DNA of 64,000 nt from Aphrophora alni (lineage: Eukaryota > Arthropoda > Insecta > Hemiptera > Aphrophoridae). Shown here piece after piece: positions 37,068 through 48,984 of this stretch. Each line of letters begins with the position of its first letter. The stretch's first letter is position 1. Position numbers and translations under genes: made by a program. Location of the stretch: assembly GCA_963513935.1 (NCBI GenBank), contig OY740776.1, positions 13,499,745-13,563,744 of the forward strand, read 5' to 3'. The notes under the pieces were generated by a model that saw only the letters and a program-made list of their open reading frames with translations, was not told where the DNA came from and did not search any database.

Positions 37068-37860
37068 GACTTCTTATCGGCATTGGTAGGTATAGAATGG
37101 ATATAGAATAAGGAAATAAACAAACAAGGAAGTAAACAAAATTCAATGTTGTTATGGCATTGATTGTGCAAGTTATCTGTATATTGAATAGTGCTTTCAG
37201 TAGCTGACTCACAAAAGCCCATGTGCTTGCAGTTGAAATTAACCATGAACAAGTAGTCCAAAAATCGAAGAAATGGAGGCTGTGTTGGATTCGCCAAAAA
37301 TGTCTCCATGATTGCTATTAACATACTAAGCAGACTTGTGTTTTACTTGACGGTGCAATTCCAACAAGCTATACACTTTAACAAGCCTCTTTATTGTCAC
37401 CCAGAGAATTGGGCCCATCAAAGATGAAGAAAAACTTGCAGGTAATTCTTAATGTAAAACTTGCTCTGAATAAATGGGACATGGACCAATGGGATCTAAG
37501 TCAACCAAACCTTCCCAGTATTTGACAGCCAGCATCGCAAGAAGTAGTCAAGAGTACAATACTACGCTGTACACAGTCCTTGAGAAATACCATATTATAA
37601 CGAAATAGAGGGCTCCCAAAAGGTCAGTGATCGGCAGGCCGTTAATTGTAAAGAGTTGAAAGGGTTGACAGCTAGAAAAACTATTCTAACATTAGTCACA
37701 GATCTCAAGAAGTCAAATAAACCATTCCAAAAGTCAATACCTTCAACCGAAATTGTTTGAAATGGACCAATGAAATAAATTGCCTCAGACTCGAAATAAC
37801 GTACAAGATTTAGATAAGCCAATGAAGGAAGAGGATTGGAAGAAAGCATTTGAAATTAGA
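37063..37860 (-). pseudogene. Possible retroposed sequence ending in the poly(A)
   Basis: The sequence right of the T-run is less AT-rich than its surroundings and has broken open stretches on the minus strand (37061-37324 and 37595-37849, e.g. GIDFWNGLFDFLRSV). I do not recognise a product. A processed transcript copy or a LINE/SINE are both possible. No target-site duplication was identified. Confidence 0.3.
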
Positions 37861-38520
37861 ACTGATATAGGGGTGGAAGAGAAGCGCACGAGGTTCTTTC
37901 GTTTTTCTTTTTGGTTGTTACTGATTGAAGGAGGGAGTTCCGGAGCAAGTGTTTCTTTAGTAGAAAAGAAGATCTTTGTGAAAGATTTAGCCGAGATCAA
38001 ACGTCAAATTAAAATAGTATGTGCCTCGTTTTTTTTTTTTTTTTATACGTATTAATAATAATCTCCGAAGAATAGTTTAAAAGATAATCGTCGTTACAAG
38101 TTTAAAAGTAATCGTCGTCGTAGAAGTGTGTGATAAAATCGTCGTTATAAAAGTGTTTGAACAGGAATATTAATACAATAAATTTAAGTAATCGTCGTCG
38201 CGAAAGTGCGTGAGAAATAAGTGTAAGAAGAAAAGAAGATTCATCGAAAAGATCAAGGCAAATCGATCCATCTACTGGCAGTCTACACGGGAACCACGTG
38301 TACGGAACCAGGAACATCGGAGCAGTGAAAAAATTCCAAGCGATAAGTAAAAATAATGGACAATCTCAATTAAATAAACTACCACCAAATTCTATTTTAT
38401 ATGTAAATTATAGTCACCAAATAACCTCACGAACCCGTAAAGAGAAATTAAATAAAATTAAATTAATAGTATATTTCAGTTTGCCGGAGCATTTTATAAT
38501 AATAAATTAAAAGTAAAAAA
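37780..38520. other. Unclassified purine-rich segment
   Basis: A 91-codon frame at 37780-38055 (KPMKEEDWKKAFEIRTD...) and GTCGTCG-containing repeats (AATCGTCGTCG at about 38110 and 38190) with GAAGAAAAGAAG. It has the composition of an LTR-retrotransposon leader, but no gag, pol or terminal repeat is seen. The insertion in the intron at 42.7-46.7 kb has a similar style. Confidence 0.25.
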
Positions 38521-38759
38521 TTTAAAATAAAAATATGATGCACTCTTATTTCTTTATTTAGGTTAAGACATGGTAGAATTAGAATTTTATTTTAACTATG
38601 TACTTAGAGTAAGTAGTATGTTAAGACGTTAGTGTATAAGTATAAAGTGCATCAGATTTGGACAATAATTGATTTTATATTGTAAAAGATTTTTAAAACC
38701 GTAATGTAATTGCATAATTAAAGTAAGTTAAATATAAATGTGTGAAGTTGAATTTGTTA

Positions 38760-40140
38760 TAGTATATTGTCAAAAATATTTAGGTACTTTTGTAAAAAAT
38801 ATTGACTTGTTTAAAACGGAATGGGGTACAAACGAAATAAGTTGTATTAATTTTATCTATAATCGGCATAAGATTTTGTCTGTTCCATAAAATATAATAC
38901 TTAAACAGATATCAGTTTAAATTACCATGTATTTACAAAAATGTTAAAACATCTTTTTTTGAAAACTGTTAACTTGTGAAGAACGAAAGGGTACAAACAA
39001 ATATAGTTAATTTTTTCTCTAGTCGGCAAAAGGTTTTTGTCTGTTCCATTGTTCCTTATCATACTTAAGCAGATTACAGTTTTAATTACCAAATATTTCC
39101 AAAAATGGTAAAAATTACCTTTTTTGAAATATGTTAACTTGTGTAAAACGAAAGGGTACAAACAAAAAAAGTTGGATTTTTCTACAGTTGGCAAAAGGTT
39201 TTTATCTGTTATATATCATACTTCAGCAGATATCAGTTTAGTTATCATTTATTGCAGAAAATGTTTAGAATTAACTTTTTTCATAAAATAATGTTATCTT
39301 GTAAAAAACAGAAATGGGTACAAAAAACAAAAGTTGTATTTATCTATAAATAGCCTGTCCCGTATCATACTTAAATAAATATCAGTTTTAGTTAACATAT
39401 ATTCCCGACAATGTTTAAAAATGCCTTTTTTGAAAAATGTTAACTTGTTAAAAAATAAAGATTACAAACAAAAAAAGTTGAAATTTTCTTTAGTCAGCAA
39501 AAGGTTTTTGTCTGTTCTATATCATACATAAGCAGATATCAGTTTTTGTTACCATTTATTGCAGAAAATGTTTAGAATTAACTTTTTTCAAAAATGTCAT
39601 CTTGTAAAAAACGGAAATGGGTACAAACAAAAAAAAGATGTATTTATCTATAATTAGTATAGTTTTTTTGCTTGTCCCATATCATAATTAAATAAATATC
39701 AGTTTTAGTTAACATATATTCCCGAGAATATTTAAAAATGCCTTTTTTGAAAAAAATGTTAACTTGTGAAAAACTAAAGATTACAAACAAAAAAAGTTGA
39801 CATTTTCTTTAGTCAGCAAAAGGTTTTTGTCTGTTCTATATCATACATAAGCAGATATCAGTTTTCGTTACCATTCATTGCAGAAAATGATTGGAATTAA
39901 CTTTTTTTCAAAAATGTTAACTTGTAAAAAACAAAAATGGGTAGAAACAAAATAAGTTGAATTTTTCTCTAGCAAAGGGTTGTAACTATTCCATATTATT
40001 CTTTTGTAGTTTTCACTTTTATTCCTAATATAGGGCCAAAAATTTGTGAAACAACCTTCTTATAAAAAAGGAAAGTCTACAAAACGAAAAGTTCCATTAT
40101 TCCACAGTAGGCATAGTTTTATAACTATTCCATAATATAT
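38760..40140. repeat. ~160-bp tandem repeat, about 8 units
   Basis: The word GTTAACTTGTG (or a close variant) occurs near 38969, 39132, 39293, 39438, 39594, 39759 and 39915. Units share GGGTACAAACAAAAAAAGTTG, CAAAAGGTTTTTGTCTGTTC and AGCAGATATCAGTTTT. Divergence between units is moderate, so the array is not recent. Confidence 0.88.
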
Positions 40141-40856
40141 ATAAGTCGATTTCAATTATAATTTTTTATATAAACGAAAACTTGTAACAAGTTACAGTAG
40201 ATACAAAAGGGGGTATAAATGCCACGCTTCGTCGTTCTTCCATCAAATTCCAGCATGATTCCCCAAATATTTCATAAGAGAATTCCTGTTGGATTTCAAA
40301 TAGAGTATGTATAAATTCTGATCTGTGTTTTTTTGTGAGTCTATTGTGTATACGTTACATGAAAAACTTGAAGTTAGTATAAATTAGAGAATTAATTGCT
40401 TTACATAATAACACCTTGGGTTAATATTTGTGTACTTCAGGACATTCAGTCAGGATTTGAAAACAATATTCTACTCTAGACAATAAGTTTAACCTGGTAC
40501 ATATTATTAATATAAAAATAGGTTACAAAATAAATATAAAAAGTTTGTGAATATTGTAGATTTATTATCTGTTTTGGTAACTTTAATGGGAATGATCTAT
40601 ATTTTAAATTTTCTCAATATGGTTTAACAACTATGATGATTAAAGATGTACTATGGGTTAAGAAATACTAGAATTAGGGTTTGTCACAAAAATGGAAATG
40701 CGAAGGGGTTTGATAGTGTTAAACTGGTCTGTAAGGCTTAGTCCTCTTCTCAATGAGTCGCTAAATGGTAAAGGGCATGTGAAAGGTTAGGTTAGGTTTA
40801 TGAAAGGTCGTGGAGTATGGGTGTTGCTTACATCAGAGCTTCAGTAACTTTAGAGA
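40141..40856. other. AT-rich spacer
   Basis: Nothing recognised apart from a single GGTTAGGTTAGGTTTA near 40784. Confidence 0.45.
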
Positions 40857-41170
40857 ATGATTAATGGTTCGGAACAATATTTGGATACATGGAAGTTAAA
40901 TATCAACCTAACACAATCCAAAGTAATTATTTTTGTAAAGTTTCCAAAATATGAAATCTTAAGTCTAAGTGGTCATAGATATAAATACTTGCACGATGCG
41001 CTTACTGGAACGGTATCTTTAAATTCATTTATTGGAAAAGCTTGGTAAATCGAAGCAAAACCAGATTTCAGTTTGACATGAGTTTAGGGAGAATAATAAA
41101 ATTTCATTTAAGTCTAAAATTCAGATTTTCAATAATGTGAGTAAGTCAGTTATTTGTTATGGTGCACAAT
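40857..41170 (+). pseudogene. LINE reverse transcriptase fragment
   Basis: The frame reads LDTWKLNINLTQSKVIIF, then (after shifts) SKIQIFNNVSKSVICYGAQ near 41105-41170. 'W.L.iN..KSK.iiF' and 'vIcYGAQ' are two spaced motifs of jockey-type RTs. The fragment stops exactly at the left edge of the duplicated block (ATGGTGCACAATAA, 41158). Confidence 0.5.
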
Positions 41171-41526
41171 AAGGTAGGGGGGGCTAGAACATGTAGAAGT
41201 TGAAAATTATTATTATAAATATTAAGTTAAGTTGCCATAGTTACGCTTCGGCTGCTTTTATTGACTTGGAAACTTTAACATTACCATTTTATTTGTATAG
41301 AATAAAATTCTAGCATAATTATATTTGGAGAATTTTCAAATTGTCTGATTGTCAATTTACTATAAAACTTACGAGTGTAACAGAAAATAAGTTATTATAG
41401 TTATATGATATTAATATCTTATCAGCTATGAACGTTCAATTATCACAACAATAATAAGGAAATTCATAAAAACATCATAGGATGACACCAAATAATAGAA
41501 GAACTATTTTAATGTGAAATTTAATA

Positions 41527-41532
41527 TTTATT
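41527..41532 (-). terminator. Poly(A) signal AATAAA of gene A
   Basis: AATAAA on the minus strand, about 280 bp past the stop codon, conserved at 53907-53912 in block B. Confidence 0.5.
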
Positions 41533-41809
41533 CAAACAAAATGTGAACCCAACAAACACATATAGTTACAGAAGACAACCAAACAATGGATATAGGATTA
41601 CTTAATGTTAGCTCCTACATTGAGAATCATTACTGAAACAATTTCAAAACATTTTAATTGTCATTGATTGGCAAAGGCACAAATCAATTCACAATAAAAT
41701 ATCAGGTATTTTCGTCATGGTATATTTAAAATGGTGCATTTCAATTAAAGAATGGAGGAAAGAAACCAATGGACTTATATTTACTTTTAACTTACTAAAG
41801 TTTTCAATA

Positions 41810-42567
41810 TTAATGTGCCTTCTTAAAGAGTTTATTCCGACGGCGATCAAAGATTCCGTTGGGAAATTGACCGGGTTTAATAACGTATATTTGGTATCCT
41901 AAATTCCTTTTTGGTAAATTATTTGGATCATCATCATCTTCCTCATTATCACCATTTTTATCATTATCAACTTCATTATTACCATTTTTACCATCATCAT
42001 TACCATCACCATCATCACTTTCGTCGATTTGGTTTACATTTTCCGATGGTGGTATGTCGTCATCTTCGTTGTTATTTTGTGGTTCTTCAGTGGTGTCTAC
42101 GGGGTCATCACCATCTTCACCTTCACTTTCAGGCTCATTGTCTGTCATTTGGGGAGTAATTTCAGAAAAGGCTGGTTCATTATTTACCAGGTTATGCTTT
42201 GCACCTTCAAGTATTCCAAGTAATTTAGTTCTAATTCGAGCTTGAGATGACGGAGAAAATTCAACGACTTTGTCCCACATTGTTATACACGTGTTCATAA
42301 ATTCTGAGGACATTTCGGGTTTTTCTTGTTTATTTTTTTTATCTTTTTTTACACGTGTTTCTACAAGTTGTATTCCATAGACCAGTGATCTTCGTACGAC
42401 GTTCTGAAATATTTCTTCCCCTTTCACTATTGCTTGCATTAAACCTAGAAATGTTTTTTGTGCAGACCCTGGTAAAACCTTAACACTACTCCATAATTTG
42501 TTACAAAACTGGAATGGGCTGAGATGTGGTTTTACATTCGTCCTCGTGTCTAAAACTTTTAGGTGTT
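41810..42567 (-). CDS. Secreted CxxxW-repeat protein A, exon 2
   Basis: Main coding exon, 252 codons including the stop. It begins at 42567 after a TTTTCTGTTCCAG acceptor, with two bases (AA) that complete the codon opened by the A at the end of exon 1 (47977), giving Lys. The predicted protein is about 277 aa. Features: Cys47 and Trp51 in FCNKLWSSVKVLP; Cys119 and Trp123 in TCITMWDKVVEFSP, followed by QARIRTKLLGILEGAKHN; an acidic Asp/Glu/Asn tract at about residues 168-243, partly from GAT/AAT codon expansion; and a basic end (DRRRNKLFKKAH). The two C-x3-W...S..Q...L blocks look like internal helical repeats and loosely recall BESS motifs, but the signal peptide argues against a nuclear role. 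No known family recognised. Paralogue: exon 2 at 54365-54846. Confidence 0.8.
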
Positions 42568-42719
42568 CTGGAACAGAAAATTAAAACAAAACTATAAATC
42601 ACCAATTTTACAATACAATTTTTAATTAATAAAAATAGAGTTAAACACATGAGGAGGAGCGTCGTCTAAGAATAATATACGGGGTGTTCATAACATATTT
42701 TCCAAATTTTGAATGTACA

Positions 42720-43200
42720 TAGTGAGACGGAATGAGAAAGTCATTCGTCTCATGGTAAATTTAAAACGTTTAAATTGGCGCGCTAAACTCTGTAAAGCGG
42801 AAACGCGATAGTGCGGTGACGTCACGCGAGGCCAAGGCAAAACTTTGCTTGTCCGAGCATGAAAAGCCAACCTATGGTAGTTCTAATTTTATTAAAAAAC
42901 TAAAATATTAAGTTAAATAATTATTCAGTAGAATCAGTCGACTAATAATATCAACAAATAAATGTAAAAGCACCTAAAACACAAAAGTTATTAAAGATAT
43001 TAGAAGGGCTCAAAAACCTAAAATTTGCAAAAAGGGGAAAATAAAAAATCAAAAGTAATAGAATCATAAACAATAGGGGACATAATTATAATCAGAAATA
43101 AAAAAATAATAATAATAATAATAACAAGGGGAAAATGCACTTAGAAAGTCATTCTTGGAGAGTTTTTTTAAGATTTTAAAGGTGAAAGGGTAATAAACTA

Positions 43201-43232
<32 letters not shown>

Positions 43233-44241
43233 TTGAAAAGACAATCGTAGGGAATAATAATATGTGATCAAAATAAGATTTTAAGTTAAAATGGGGGAGA
43301 TATAATAATAACAAAAGGTAAAAAGTTAAAGCCCAGAAGCAGTAAAAATAAATGTTAAAGGGGAAAAATATGTAATAGATAATGTATACTAAAGATGTAA
43401 AAATGTAAAACAACAGAGCAGAGTTGAAAATTGATAATGGGGGGGGGTTTATAAACAATTAATACGACGCTCAAAAAGTCACGACTTCGAGCATCAATAA
43501 CTCGAGAGCCAAGCGAGCTACGACAAAAAACTAAGAAGTTATTTTCCGTCATAGGACCAGGAGAAGAACTTTTGTGGAAAAGAATTTTGAAAAAGGACTT
43601 GAATAAAAAGTTAGATTGTGAAAAAATAGACATTCGGAAAAAGTGCGGTAACTCGAAAAATACGCGGCCGAAAACGACGAATCAAGTTTGACAAGACCCT
43701 CAAGAACGGAAAGAAGAGGAATCCGAAGAGAAATTGAAGATCGGGCCAGCCGTTCAAAAGTTACAGCAAGATGTACGGAAAAGTGTTCAAAATCACAATT
43801 TGCAAGATTTATCATGAATAGTCGCTGCAGATAGCATGACGTCACAGATCACTAATAATAATAAAAGTAACTTATAAAATTTTTTTAACTAATTTCGAAA
43901 ATCAATCTGCAAGAAGATCCATCTATATAGAAGGCTATTCAGCAGTAATACGTAATTACTACCAGCAGTCCACAACTTTAAAATATCCAGGAATTGGAGA
44001 GAAAATAACTTGAAGACATCATAAACCAATTACAGCAAAGAACTTCACAACTTCAAGATCTTCATGTTAGGTGTGAAGGTACACTAAATCTAAAGAATAA
44101 TTCGTATAAAGTAAATTCACTTAAATTGTAAATTCATTGGGGAAATTTTGAAATATTAACTTCTTTAAAGTCAATTCACTCTGCTTTGGTTTAAAATAAG
44201 GTTCAAACTTAAATACGACTATTTCAGTCCAGGAAAAACTA

Positions 44242-44287
<46 letters not shown>

Positions 44288-46690
44288 GCAACGGTTTAAT
44301 TGAACCGTTCGCAAGGAACAATTTTGGAAAATAACCAAAATCCAAAATTTCAATCAAATCCAACAAAAACTATAGAAGTTAAGAAAATTGTTCAAATTAT
44401 ACAATAAGAGTAAAAGTAGCAAGGCTGAACCGAGCCAAGGTCAACTAGCTTGGACAAGAAATGTCCAACTTTCCGGTTTTAACATGAATAAAGTCCATTT
44501 AAACCCATGTTAAAATTTCAAAATTCAAAAACTAAAACAAAATTAATGTCGTCGTGTAGAGCTAAAAAAACCTAGTAATAAATAATAATAAAATAAACTT
44601 GTCAGATAAATAATAAAAAAGTTATAGCTAAAGTAAAACGTAATAAAATGCAAAACTCTCTTAAAATAAATAAAACCAAAAAACGAATAATAACAGTACA
44701 TGATCCTAAGAAAAACTAATAATAAATAAGACTCGAAACCAAAATTCAATTAAAGGCAATAAAGTAATAAAATAATAAAAAATCAAACATGCAGAAAGTA
44801 CCATAATTTGTGAACTAATGAAGCAAGGAAGAAGAGTGAAGCAGTTTTGGGACTTTCAGCATCAGAAGAACAACATCCAAAAAGAAAAATTCAAAATTTT
44901 CCAAAAACGAAAAAAGTAAATCCAAAAAAACCACGAGTTCTTCAAATCGTCATAAAAGAAGAAATATACGTCGTATCGTTTCGAATAAAGCTGGAAAACC
45001 ATCAGGAAGAAAGGGGCTTCAAAATGAGATCACCAAAAAGAAAATCGAACGAAGCGAACGAGAGTTATGAAGAATTGAAGGAATCGACAGTCAAAATTCA
45101 AGATTTTCAGGAACCGACATCTGTTCAAGGTCGCGCGCATGAGAGACTCTCGCCGCTAGGAAGGGGAAGATTGCCAACCCAAGCACAATTTAATAACAAA
45201 CAATTTAAATTAAAATAACTAAAAATAATAGGAAAAATTAATTTAAAGTAGTGAAGATAGCCAAATAATGGAAGGATAAGCCAAGAGGAGTTCATAAATA
45301 ATTAAAATAAAATATAGAAACTTAAATAAATCGCGAAAGAAAAAAAGAACAAAAATCACAAGAGTTGGCTATCCTGTATAGCTCAAACTTCGACGAGTTG
45401 ACTTGCAACCAGCTCCAGGAAGGATCACCCACTTTTACATAAGTCTGAAGAGGAAATCGTCGTAAACATAATTTGTCAGTGTTCAGTACTTCTCTGGGTT
45501 AAGAACGTTATCCAACAGCAGGGTCGGCCTTTGAAGAAGACAGCACTACATCCTAAAGCAGCTTATAAGAAGAGATCTTGACTACGGACTCCGGCAAATA
45601 TCCTACCAATAATTAATTGTCGTCATCGCAGAAGGAAGGTTATTCAACGGGAACAGGACTTCGGGAGATACTAGGACAGGAGACAACTCTAGAAAAAATC
45701 TTCAGGATCCACAACCATCCTCAGAATCAGGACGAGCGGACTTGTGCAATTCACAAAAACAAGGTACTGCATAAATCAAGCTTTTTTAATAAATAAATGT
45801 TATTTTTTATTAAACTTGAGAAAAGTCCAAAATTCCTAAAAATAATAGAATTCAATAATAACATTTTAAAATAAAGTAGAGTCAGAAATAAAGTCAATTT
45901 TAATTAAATAAAGTAAAGAGAATCAAATAAAATTAATTCGAGTCAAATTTTAAAATAAAAAAAAGTAACAGATTGGAACAAAATAAAATAAAAGGGTTAA
46001 GAAAAATAAATGTGTTAGAATAAGAATATATATTGTTAGGTTTAGTATTGTTAGAATTACGTAGGATAAATAATTTTCAAGTTGTTTGAAGAAGAAACTT
46101 TTAATATAAATTGAAGGAAAAGGCGACATAACTTGTTGTAAGAGATTTATTCACTAAATCCATAGTTTTCTGAGATAAAAATTAAATTGTGCCTAATTCA
46201 ATAAATTTGTAAAATTTCATTGTCTTGTATTCTTAATTGAAACTATCCTAATCAAATAAATTCTTAAGTTCAAATAAAGAAGAAGAAGTAAGTGCTCACA
46301 AGTAGTAAATTTAAATCAAAAAGAGCAAATTTTGATTTGATGAATTGATGAGCTCCAAAGGGAACACCCTTTGAGAAAGAGTCTGAAGTTTAAAAGAGGT
46401 AAGATAGAATAAGAAGTGAATTAAATATATATAAAATTTTCATATGTTAGCATAAGTTTGAAGAAAATGATTTTGATCTTGTGTATAACATAAAATTAAG
46501 AGCCTTATCAGGGACTTAGAAAGGTAGGCAATGGAAAAAGCATTTTCTACCTCGTCGTCATAATAAATAATATAGTTGGTAGAGTCCCGGTGAGGTCTTG
46601 CAAGCCCTCTGTCCCACGGATTCGCAAAGTCCCCTTGTGGGGGGGTGCGTTGCATGTATGTGTGTGTGTGGGGGGGGGGGTAGCGTTATT
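42720..46690. mobile_element. Unclassified insertion in the gene A intron
   Basis: Absent from block B. It has strong strand bias (A/G-rich on plus), AATAAT microsatellites at about 43100 and 43200, and GAAGAAGAA tracts. No RT, integrase or transposase motif was found, nor clear terminal repeats. It may be a non-autonomous or decayed LTR-type element. Confidence 0.4.
44243..44286. repeat. (GT)n microsatellite
   Basis: About 22 GT units inside the intronic insertion. A smaller GT/G-rich tract lies at 46658-46681. Confidence 0.95.
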
Positions 46691-46979
46691 ATGTTTTTAT
46701 TCTATAATATGATATAACTTCAGAACAAATAGAGAAGTCGATACCAAAATGTCCACAATATTTTATAAATTTAATTTGTAGATTATCAAAACTTTATATT
46801 TGGTTGTACTTAACTTTTCAAAATTACATCCCCAAAATTAAAAAAAAATATTATTTTTGAATTATTTCCATTTTTTAACGGTTTCGGTATCATAAATAAC
46901 CTAACACATTTGGGAATGGATTTAACTTGCACAACCCGAATTTGGTTTTATACTTTAAACTTATTAATTTATTTACTTA

Positions 46980-47360
46980 TGGTACCAAAAATAAATCCGG
47001 TGCGCGGTTACCCATGCCTGGGCCATACCGCCCTTTCCAAAATGGTGTAGCCCATCATTTTAGCGTCTAGTTAATCACCAGTATAACAGACTTGATCTCA
47101 CATAAAAAAAACCTAGCGTCTTACACGGGTTTTAGCCGCTCACTATGTATAGCGTTTTGGGCGGCGATAGCGCATCTCCTCATGGTGCGCGGAGGCGGAA
47201 AACATTAATTACAAGAATACAATGCCCCTTTTGATAGGCAATACGCAACCCTAAGTAGTTTTACAGGAAACCAAGTGGTGATAAAGAGGGGCGGTGATGC
47301 GTATTATCACAGTCACCCCCTCTACCGAAAAATCGACAAAACATTTATTGAAAGAAAGAA
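46980..47360. other. GC-richer segment in the intron, unidentified
   Basis: Includes GGTGCGCGGTTACCCATGCC and GGGCGGCGATAGCGCATCTC. It has no match in block B and is probably part of another insertion. No open frame of note. Confidence 0.3.
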
Positions 47361-47552
47361 AAAACATTTTTTTAAACCTGAAAAAAGAGGGGTCCCAGTT
47401 TTGATTTAGGAATGGATTACAAGTATAATAGATAGGTAGAACAATCTAAAGGATTATCTTACAACCCCACTTCCCAAACAATTCTATACCCGAAATCAAA
47501 ACTCAGATATCCAAAAATATTCTCAGTAAAGAGAAAATCACTTACTATAACC

Positions 47553-47752
47553 NNNNNNNNNNNNNNNNNNNNNNNNNNNNNNNNNNNNNNNNNNNNNNNN
47601 NNNNNNNNNNNNNNNNNNNNNNNNNNNNNNNNNNNNNNNNNNNNNNNNNNNNNNNNNNNNNNNNNNNNNNNNNNNNNNNNNNNNNNNNNNNNNNNNNNNN
47701 NNNNNNNNNNNNNNNNNNNNNNNNNNNNNNNNNNNNNNNNNNNNNNNNNNNN
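47553..47752. other. Assembly gap (200 N)
   Basis: Exactly 200 N, ending in a (CT)n tract. In block B the equivalent place is a ~178-bp (CT)n microsatellite, so the gap probably reflects a collapsed or unreadable CT repeat. Confidence 0.98.
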
Positions 47753-47976
47753 GCTCTCTCTCTCTCTCTCTCTGTTTTTACTTGTACCTATTATATTTCC
47801 AATTTATAACAAACAACACACAGTCAGACTTGAGAGAATTATTTGGTTTCAATGGTCGATTTACATTTTTAAATTCTGACAACTACCAAACTGTCATTTA
47901 CTTTTTATTTGATAATGGCGATTAGTGAGTGAGAAAGTTTGTGCAATTGACTTGTACCATTTATTTCAATACTTAC

Positions 47977-48052
47977 TCGTATTAAATGAAGGATATCTAT
48001 CAGCATCTATTGTAGATAAAGACACAACTATGAAGATTAACAAGATTTTCAT
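47977..48052 (-). CDS. Secreted CxxxW-repeat protein A, exon 1 (signal peptide)
   Basis: ATG at 48052-48050; 25 codons plus one base. The peptide MKILLIFIVVSLSTIDA has a classic signal sequence (charged Lys, hydrophobic core, small residues before a cleavage site near TIDA or A|DRY). The exon ends at 47977 with a perfect GTAAGTATT donor in phase 1. Exon 2 at 42567 supplies exactly two bases. The exon differs from its paralogue at 56465-56543 by about three bases and one inserted codon (His). Confidence 0.8.
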
Positions 48053-48117
48053 GGTTCCTCTTGAACTACGAATCTGAATAACAGTTGATTTATCTCTCTT
48101 GACTTCTACCTTAACAA

Positions 48118-48145
48118 GACTGATACAATTACACAAGCTTATATT
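48118..48145 (-). promoter_or_regulatory. Putative core promoter of gene A (TATA and initiator)
   Basis: AATATAAG (48138-48145) and an insect-type initiator TCAGTC (48118-48123) lie 66-93 bp upstream of the ATG. The spacing, about 22 bp, is shorter than the usual ~30. Both are identical in gene B (56619-56626 and 56599-56604). Confidence 0.4.
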
Positions 48146-48599
48146 CTTTAAAGTAGAATAAAGAAAGGACACGTGCATAACAAATCGATTGTTATACATA
48201 AAGCGATTATCTAGAACAAATTGTTATAAAGTATTCTTTGTTTCAATTAGATTTCATCAATAATTCTTTTATGTTTAGAATAATGAATTATTCGTGGTGT
48301 TTGGAAGTTTCTTTACAAAAGTCTAGAACAATTCATAAAATTCTGGCTTCATTTGATTTGAATTAGATATTACGTCATACAGAAAAATTTATGGATTTGG
48401 TAAAACATTTCGTAGTTAATACCAAAATCTACGTTCGAGGTACCTTGAAACCAAAAAAGGTGGTTTTGGGGGAATTATTTTTGTCTAACTTAGTTTGGGA
48501 CAAAAGACTTCAGCGGGGACAGAATTTCTGTATACGTTTTATATTCAACTTGAAATGATGCCCTGTTCACCATTATTATATAACACTTTACATTTTCAA

Positions 48600-48895
48600 A
48601 CCTAACTATCTTCGTTCCTTCCACATTCTTATATTCATTCTGTTTTCAAAACTGAAGTCCCTGCATATCTTGCAGAAAAGTTTGTCTACTCATCGGAAAT
48701 AAGTACATTTACACGAGAAGATGCTCCACTAACACTTTCTATACCATCGTACCGCGCTGTAATGTATAATAAATATACCATCTCATTTTGTCGTTTGTGG
48801 AATTCACTTCCAGATGCAATTAAGAGAGTTAACTGATGCGTCCGGTTTTCAAAAACTGGTAAATTTTACGGGTAAAATGGGAGAATGCATCCCAG
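48600..48895 (+). pseudogene. LINE RT C-terminal fragment
   Basis: The frame reads KTEVPAYLAEKFVY, then LTLSIPSYRAVMYNKYTI, then SFCRLWNSLPDAIKRVN and a stop. 'RLWNSLP..i' after 'RtvxYxkSf' is the standard C-terminal end of many LINE reverse transcriptases. Only about 80 codons remain. Confidence 0.65.
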
Positions 48896-48984
48896 TTATG
48901 ATTTCTATAAATGTATGTTTTCAATGATCACAAACAGGCAATAGTTCTATTAATATATACATTGTATGAGTGCTATAATTTTCT

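Larger units (their letters stand above)
42568..47976 (-). other. Intron of gene A with ~4 kb insertion and an assembly gap
   Basis: About 5.4 kb, versus 1.6 kb in gene B. Both introns share a repeat starting (C/A)GGGTGTTCATAA (42679 and 54953) and its continuation CTTCAGAACAA(A/G)TAGAGAA (46713 and 55091), so that element was present before duplication. In A it is split by 42.72-46.69 kb of A/G-rich sequence with AAT repeats, a (GT)n tract and a 123-codon frame (44847-45218, lysine-rich, unrecognised). The donor is a perfect GTAAGT. Confidence 0.6.
41158..48556. repeat. Duplicated block A (contains secreted-protein gene A)
   Basis: Homologous, in the same orientation, to block B at 53533-57024. 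Matching parts are 41158-42720 with 53533-54990, 46690-46870 with 55070-55250, and 47757-48556 with 56240-57024. Block A carries an extra ~4 kb inside its intron. Noncoding sequence downstream of the gene matches at about 94% by eye over 600 bp. Confidence 0.85.

Noticed and set aside
37780..38055. 91-codon plus-strand frame as a host gene
   Set aside because: It ends in a poly-Phe run from a T tract, overlaps an equally open minus frame and has no recognisable motif.
41911..42245. Plus-strand His/Tyr-rich frames
   Set aside because: They are the antisense of the acidic tract in exon 2 of gene A.
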